Source: Thermoprotei archaeon
GTDB taxonomy: Archaea > Thermoproteota > Thermoprotei > Gearchaeales > Gearchaeaceae
Direction of reading: 5' to 3'
Length of the DNA stretch: 64,000 nt
Assembly: GCA_017857595.1 (NCBI GenBank)
Contig: JAFMCU010000006.1
Location: 28,910 to 92,909 of the forward strand
The notes under the pieces are model-generated. The model searched no databases, had not been told where the DNA came from, and saw only the letters and a program-made list of their open reading frames with translations. Below, in pieces: positions 60,011 through 64,000 of this stretch (positions within the stretch are counted from its first letter, which is position 1; each line of letters begins with the position of its first letter). A program made the position numbers and the translations under genes.

Positions 60011-60431
60011 CTATTGAACTAGTTGCACCACAAGCTAAACATTTTAAAAATATATTCTTTTTTTCTCTAATTATAACGGTATCGTTAGAATTACATATGG
60101 GGCAAAGTAAATACTTTTTTATATAGTATTTAAGTGACATGTTTATTCTTTCAAATGTAAACTTACCAAATAATATGAGCTGTTTCGTATTAGGATCTAT
60201 CATACCACTTATTGCTAGATCATTGTAAAAAAAGCGCGCTAGTTCATTTAAGTCTCTATTCAATCTTTCAGCTATCTCTTTAAAGTTAGTTATAATTGTA
60301 CGATTTTTAACATTTATCACTTCAGCAATAGGTTGTTCAAATCTTCTAAATTTATCTACCCTAACCTGAATCAATGAGTATAATCTATCTAGCATTTTTT
60401 CATAAGAATTTATGCTTAAAGTCTTTTTCAT
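60003..60431 (-). CDS. Translation initiation factor aIF2 subunit beta
   Basis: A 142-residue subunit. It opens with a helix (SYEKMLDRLYSLI), contains the alpha-beta core NRTIITNFKEIAERLNRD (about 47-64) and LARFFYNDLAISGMID, and ends in a zinc ribbon CPICNSN (about 113-119) and CLACGATSSI (about 131-140). The pair with aIF2 gamma is in another operon. It is the promoter-proximal gene of the aIF2beta-NMD3-aIF1A unit. Confidence 0.94.
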   Translation of the reverse strand: MKKTLSINSYEKMLDRLYSLIQVRVDKFRRFEQPIAEVINVKNRTIITNFKEIAERLNRDLNELARFFYNDLAISGMIDPNTKQLILFGKFTFERINMSLKYYIKKYLLCPICNSNDTVIIREKKNIFLKCLACGATSSIVE

Positions 60432-60481
60432 TATAGAATTTAATTATAGTATTCAATTTATTTATTTCTTATTAATCAAGA

Positions 60482-61270
60482 ATGGAAAATGAATTTAAAT
60501 TAGCAATTATTGGAGGATCTGGTGCGTACAATCTGTTAGATGATATAGAATATATTAAAAATTTTGAAACACCTTTCGGAATTTCGCAACCTTTTGCAAT
60601 TGGCTATATAGGAAATAAAAGGATAGTATATACTAATAGACACTCGCTTCCAGGCTCAAAAAATTTTGGTCATGATATACCACCCCATAGAATAAACAGT
60701 AAAGCCTTAATTTTTTCAATTGCAAAATTAAAGATAAAGAAAATAATTTCTATATTATCTGTAGGTTCTCTTAGAAAAGAATTTGCTATCGGTTCTTTTA
60801 TTGTACCAGAACAATTTATTGATTTCACAAAAAAAAGAGATTATACTTTTTTTGATGGAAAGTTTATTGGTTCAGAGGGTGTAATAATTGATGAAAATCA
60901 AGTTAAGCATATAGATGTAACTAAACCTTTTTGCGATGAATTAAGAAACTTGGTTTACGAAAAGGGGAAAAAATTGAATATTGATATAAGAATATGTGGT
61001 TGTTACGTTTGTACAGAAGGACCAAGATTAGAAACTCCTGCAGAGATTGCTTTTTATAGGAATATCGGAGGAGACGTTGTAGGAATGACTTTGATTCCTG
61101 AATGTATTCTTGCGAAAGAATTGGATATATGCTACGCACCCGTTTGTATCGTAACAAATTATGCAGCAGGAATGCAAGAGAAAGTTTCTCTTGAAGAAGT
61201 TAAAAAAGTGACTAAAAATGTAGAAGGTAAATTAAAGCTACTATTAAAAAATGTTATAGAAGAATTCTAA
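60482..61270 (+). CDS. 5'-methylthioadenosine/methylthioinosine phosphorylase
   Basis: A 262-residue purine-nucleoside-phosphorylase-fold enzyme. It opens LAIIGGSGAYNLL (about 7-19), has TNRHSLPGSKNFGHDIPPHRIN (about 50-71), SVGSLRKEFAIGSFIVPEQFIDFT (about 97-120) and TEGPRLETPAEIAF (about 180-193). In the base-binding loop it reads IVTNYAAGM (about 227-235): Asn where adenine-specific MTAP has Asp. Asn favours 6-oxopurines, so inosine-type substrates are possible. It recycles methylthio-nucleosides from polyamine synthesis. It is divergent from aIF2 beta across 50 bases. Confidence 0.88.
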   Translation: MENEFKLAIIGGSGAYNLLDDIEYIKNFETPFGISQPFAIGYIGNKRIVYTNRHSLPGSKNFGHDIPPHRINSKALIFSIAKLKIKKIISILSVGSLRKEFAIGSFIVPEQFIDFTKKRDYTFFDGKFIGSEGVIIDENQVKHIDVTKPFCDELRNLVYEKGKKLNIDIRICGCYVCTEGPRLETPAEIAFYRNIGGDVVGMTLIPECILAKELDICYAPVCIVTNYAAGMQEKVSLEEVKKVTKNVEGKLKLLLKNVIEEF

Positions 61271-61351
61271 AAAAGAATAATTTTTCAAAAAAGTTTAAAT
61301 AAGTGAATAATATGAACATTAGATATTATAGAGGCGAAAAGACTAAATATT

Positions 61352-63004
61352 TTGGTAACTTGTGCTTGGCCATATGTATATAGCATACCCCATCTAGGCA
61401 ATTTGCTACAACCCCTTTCCGCTGATGTAATTGCTAGGTATTATCGATTGAAAGGACATGAAGTAGTATTCGTGAGTGGTTCCGATGAACATGGAACACC
61501 AATAGAAGTTGAGGCAATTAAACAGAATAGATCACCTTTAGATTTAACAAATGAAATGCATGAAAAAATCAAGAATTTATTTAAAATCTGGAACATATCA
61601 TTTGACAATTATACAAGAACTGAGAGCGAAATACATAAAAAATTTGTTTCTGATTTTTATAAAAAAATATATGAAAATGGTTTAATCTATAAGAAAAAAA
61701 TAACACAATTATATTGTGAAAATTGTTCAAGATTTTTACCTGATCGATTTGTAATAGGCATATGTCCATATTGCAAATATGATAAAGCAAGGGGGGATCA
61801 ATGTGAAAACTGTGGTAGGTTGCTTGAACCAACTTTATTAGTAGAACCAAAGTGTGCTATTTGCGGAAATACTCCAATATTAAAAGATACAGAACATTTC
61901 TTCATAGATTTCCCAAAATTAAAAGAGAAAGTAACGACTTATATACAAAATAACCCTTATTTTGATAAAAGAATAAAGATAATTAGCTTAAATTATATAA
62001 AAGACGAATTTCAGCCTAGAAGCTTAACAAGAGATAACAAATGGGGGATTCCTGCGCCATTTAATGAAGCTAAAAATAAAACAATTTATGTTTGGTTTGA
62101 GGCTGTTCTTGGATATATTTCAGCAACAATAGAACATTTCTATCCAAAAGAAGATTGGAAAAAATATTGGTTTAATGACCAAGCTCTGACTTTTTATTTC
62201 ATAGGGAAAGATAATATTCCTTTCCATGCAATAATTTTACCTGCATTGATAATGGCAAACGGTGAAGGATACAACTTACCACATGTAATATCAGCGACAG
62301 AATTTCTTACATTTGAAAGAAAAAAGTTTTCGAAGAGCCAAGGAATTGGGATATGGATTGATGAAGCAATACAAATCTTAGACGCTGATTATTGGCGTTA
62401 TGCTTTAATATATAATAGACCTGAAGAAAGAGATACAGATTTTTCTATTTCTAATTTTACTGAACTGATCAACTCTCAATTGAATGATAACTTAGGAAAT
62501 TTTGTTTACAGAGTATTGCTATTCATAAAAAAATACTTTAATTATGAAGTAGCCATACCAAAAGGATTAAACGAGACAGCTAAAATTTTGCTTGAGAAAA
62601 GAGATGAATTAGTAGATAACATTGATGATGCATTGAAAAATGTTAAGTTAAGAGAAGCTTTAAATTCATGCATGGAATTAGCTAGAGAAGGAAATAAGTT
62701 CTTGAATGAGACTAAACCTTGGGATTACATTGATAAAGATATTGAATTTTCAAAAAGCATTATTTATGCATGTTTTAATTTAATAAATTCATTAAGCATA
62801 GTTTTATTCCCTTTTATCCCAAATACTTCTTTAAAATTAAGGGATCAAATAAATTTGAGTAAAGAATTTAATTGGGATGATGCCAAAAAGGATATAAAAA
62901 CTCCCCATAAAATTAATGAACCAAAAATAATTTTTAACAAGATATCAGAAAAATACATTCTAGATAGATTAAATGAGATTAGGAAGATTAATTATTTAAA
63001 TTAG
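61352..63004 (+). CDS. metG: Methionyl-tRNA synthetase
   Basis: A 550-residue class I synthetase. The N-terminal LVTCAWPYVYSIPHLGNLLQPLSAD carries the HIGH-type motif (HLGN, 13-16), FVSGSDEHGTP (about 38-48) follows, the KMSKS-type motif is KFSKSQG (about 324-330), and WFEAVLGYISATIEHF is conserved. Four Cys-x-x-Cys pairs lie at about 121-171 (CENCS, CPYCK, CENCG, CAICG), the two-knuckle zinc domain of the archaeal form. No C-terminal beta-barrel domain is present. The start is TTG at 61352; a TATA-like tttaaata at 61293-61300 fits a short leader. In-frame codons reach back to 61316 but none is an ATG. Confidence 0.93.
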   Translation: MVTCAWPYVYSIPHLGNLLQPLSADVIARYYRLKGHEVVFVSGSDEHGTPIEVEAIKQNRSPLDLTNEMHEKIKNLFKIWNISFDNYTRTESEIHKKFVSDFYKKIYENGLIYKKKITQLYCENCSRFLPDRFVIGICPYCKYDKARGDQCENCGRLLEPTLLVEPKCAICGNTPILKDTEHFFIDFPKLKEKVTTYIQNNPYFDKRIKIISLNYIKDEFQPRSLTRDNKWGIPAPFNEAKNKTIYVWFEAVLGYISATIEHFYPKEDWKKYWFNDQALTFYFIGKDNIPFHAIILPALIMANGEGYNLPHVISATEFLTFERKKFSKSQGIGIWIDEAIQILDADYWRYALIYNRPEERDTDFSISNFTELINSQLNDNLGNFVYRVLLFIKKYFNYEVAIPKGLNETAKILLEKRDELVDNIDDALKNVKLREALNSCMELAREGNKFLNETKPWDYIDKDIEFSKSIIYACFNLINSLSIVLFPFIPNTSLKLRDQINLSKEFNWDDAKKDIKTPHKINEPKIIFNKISEKYILDRLNEIRKINYLN

Positions 63005-63027
63005 TTGAATAAAATATCTGATAATCA

Positions 63028-64000
63028 ATGCAAAAATATTATATAGAAACATTCGGCTGCACATATAATGAAGCTGATAGTCAGTTTATAGCATCATCCT
63101 TAGATTCATTGGAATATATTGAAACGAAAGATCCGAAACAAGCAGATTTAATTATTATTAATACATGCGCTGTAAGAAAAGAATCCGAAAATAAAGCCAT
63201 TGAAGCTATTCAGAGATTGACAAGAGTTAAAAAAGATCAGAAAACGAAGTTGATTGTTACAGGATGTATGGTTAAACTTAATCCTTACAGATTAATTAAT
63301 TTAGAAAAAAATGCAATTTATGTATCCCCATCAAGGATTATTGAAATTCCTAAGATAGTAACGAAGGAAAATCTAGATACTAATATAATAATAGGACCAA
63401 GTGATAGAAATTATCATGTAATACCTAAACATAGAGGAGAAATCTCATATTCTTTACCTATTTCTTCGGGATGCTTAGGATCTTGTTCCTTTTGTTCAGT
63501 TAAATTCACGAGAGGAAAACTTTACAGCTATCCTCCATCATTAATTAAGAAAGCTTTCATAGATGCTTTATTAGGAGGTGCCAAGGAAATTTATCTAACT
63601 TCGCAAGATACAGCTGTATATGGACTTGATATTAATACTAATTTATGCGAGTTAATTAAGGGATTGCTTGAAATAGAATTAGAATTTCGATTAAGAATCG
63701 GTATGTTCACTCCATGGTTCGCATTTAGGATTTTAAATGAATTGATAGAAATTTACAAAGATAGAAGGGTTTATAAATTCTGTCATGTTCCTGTTCAAAG
63801 TGGTGATGATAAAGTACTGAAAAATATGCTTAGACCGCATACAGTCGCTGAATTTGAAGATTTTATTAAAAACATTAGATTACATTATCCAAATATTTTT
63901 ATTGCTACTGATATAATTGTTGGCTTTCCAACAGAAGATGATGAGGCTTTTGAAAATACCTTGAAATTAATGGAAAGAATAAAGTTTGATAAGGTACACA
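63028..64000 (+). CDS. tRNA threonylcarbamoyladenosine methylthiotransferase-like radical SAM protein, 5' part
   Basis: An open frame from ATG 63028 runs off the right edge (324 codons visible). It opens YIETFGCTYNEADSQ, the UPF0004 N-terminal domain of methylthiotransferases, with cysteines in TFGCTYN, INTCAVRK and TGCMVK as the auxiliary [4Fe-4S] ligands. The radical SAM motif is GCLGSCSFCSVKFTRGK (about 149-165; Cys-x3-Cys-x2-Cys). CHVPVQSGDDKVLKNMLRPHT (about 252-272 in parts) is also conserved. The Cys-Thr-Tyr-Asn opening resembles the archaeal/eukaryal CDKAL1 group, which makes ms2t6A from the t6A that KEOPS produces. The TRAM domain is outside the window. Confidence 0.92.
   Translation, partial: MQKYYIETFGCTYNEADSQFIASSLDSLEYIETKDPKQADLIIINTCAVRKESENKAIEAIQRLTRVKKDQKTKLIVTGCMVKLNPYRLINLEKNAIYVSPSRIIEIPKIVTKENLDTNIIIGPSDRNYHVIPKHRGEISYSLPISSGCLGSCSFCSVKFTRGKLYSYPPSLIKKAFIDALLGGAKEIYLTSQDTAVYGLDINTNLCELIKGLLEIELEFRLRIGMFTPWFAFRILNELIEIYKDRRVYKFCHVPVQSGDDKVLKNMLRPHTVAEFEDFIKNIRLHYPNIFIATDIIVGFPTEDDEAFENTLKLMERIKFDKVH

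Noticed and set aside
1..64000. Insertion sequences, prophage, integrase attachment sites or replication origin
   Set aside because: No transposase, integrase, Cdc6 or origin-like repeats were seen; the duplicate of the tRNA 3' end expected for an integrated element is not apparent.

Overview
The window is a gene-dense, AT-rich stretch (roughly 30% G+C by eye) from an archaeon. Almost every kilobase holds archaeal information-processing genes: ribosomal proteins of the e-type (eL8, eS28, eL24, eS6, eS24, eS31, eS1, eL13, eL15, eL18), RNA polymerase subunits Rpo3, Rpo7 and Rpo10, Spt4, aIF1A, aIF2 beta and gamma, aIF5B, SRP54, the KEOPS subunits Pcc1, Bud32 and Kae1, RIO1 and topoisomerase VI. 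An eL13 protein, a short helicase-less XPF nuclease, an UPF0200 kinase and a bc-type Rieske/cytochrome b pair point to the TACK side of the archaea (Crenarchaeota or a relative) rather than a euryarchaeon. Heme O synthase, cytochrome b, a Tat-exported Rieske protein, thioredoxin reductase and a free-methionine-sulfoxide-reductase-like GAF protein suggest a respiring, probably oxygen-exposed cell. No species name can be given from the sequence alone. No insertion sequence, CRISPR array or prophage is visible; this is core chromosome.

Layout. 1-9250: the start of srp54 with an unknown partner gene, tRNA-Arg(UCG), a TenA-like protein followed by an antisense C/D-box guide RNA, thioredoxin reductase, a HAD protein, a sugar-kinase-like ATPase, an atypical SDR, an Lrp/AsnC regulator, adenylosuccinate lyase, divergent tatA and tatC, and a zinc alcohol dehydrogenase. 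9250-16740: an RNA-metabolism block (COG2112 kinase, CCA-adding enzyme, ThpR, UPF0200 kinase, RNA-binding protein, RNase Z, TrmG10) leading into a small zinc protein, eL13, eL15 and a 2-hydroxyacid dehydrogenase. 16779-19304: a large surface-layer-like protein with a repeated coiled-coil stalk. 19425-32909: YchF GTPase, a PD-(D/E)XK protein, then the eS1-Pcc1-DHH-uS15 group and one long minus-strand operon from eL8 down to Bud32. 32965-42626: GltX, the isoprenoid genes (GGPP synthase, isopentenyl phosphate kinase, divergent mevalonate kinase), MEMO, and the uS2-enolase-Rpo10-uS9-uL13-eL18-Rpo3 group. 42684-47472: methionine aminopeptidase, GMP synthase in two subunits, XPF nuclease and IMP dehydrogenase. 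47507-52140: respiratory genes. 52122-64000: QueC, an Lrp regulator with geranylgeranyl reductase, topoisomerase VI, a KH protein, RIO1, aIF1A, an NMD3-like protein, aIF2 beta, a methylthionucleoside phosphorylase, MetRS and the start of a methylthiotransferase.

The most striking observation is in the eL15-eL13 pair. The eL15 gene stops just after its conserved Lys-Trp-Ile segment and lacks its usual C-terminal tail, while the tail ([12 protein letters not shown] type, residues 82-121) is found at the end of the eL13 protein encoded immediately downstream. It looks as if eL13 had been inserted into the eL15 gene, so that one ribosomal protein now carries the tail of its neighbour. A second new item is a canonical C/D-box sRNA on the minus strand at about 1272-1330.

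Gene expression signals are of two kinds. First genes of units often have a TATA-like box about 25 bases before the start codon, suggesting leaderless mRNA and sometimes a TTG or GTG start. Genes inside operons are packed with 1-, 4- or 8-base overlaps, and some have AGGTGA ribosome-binding sites.
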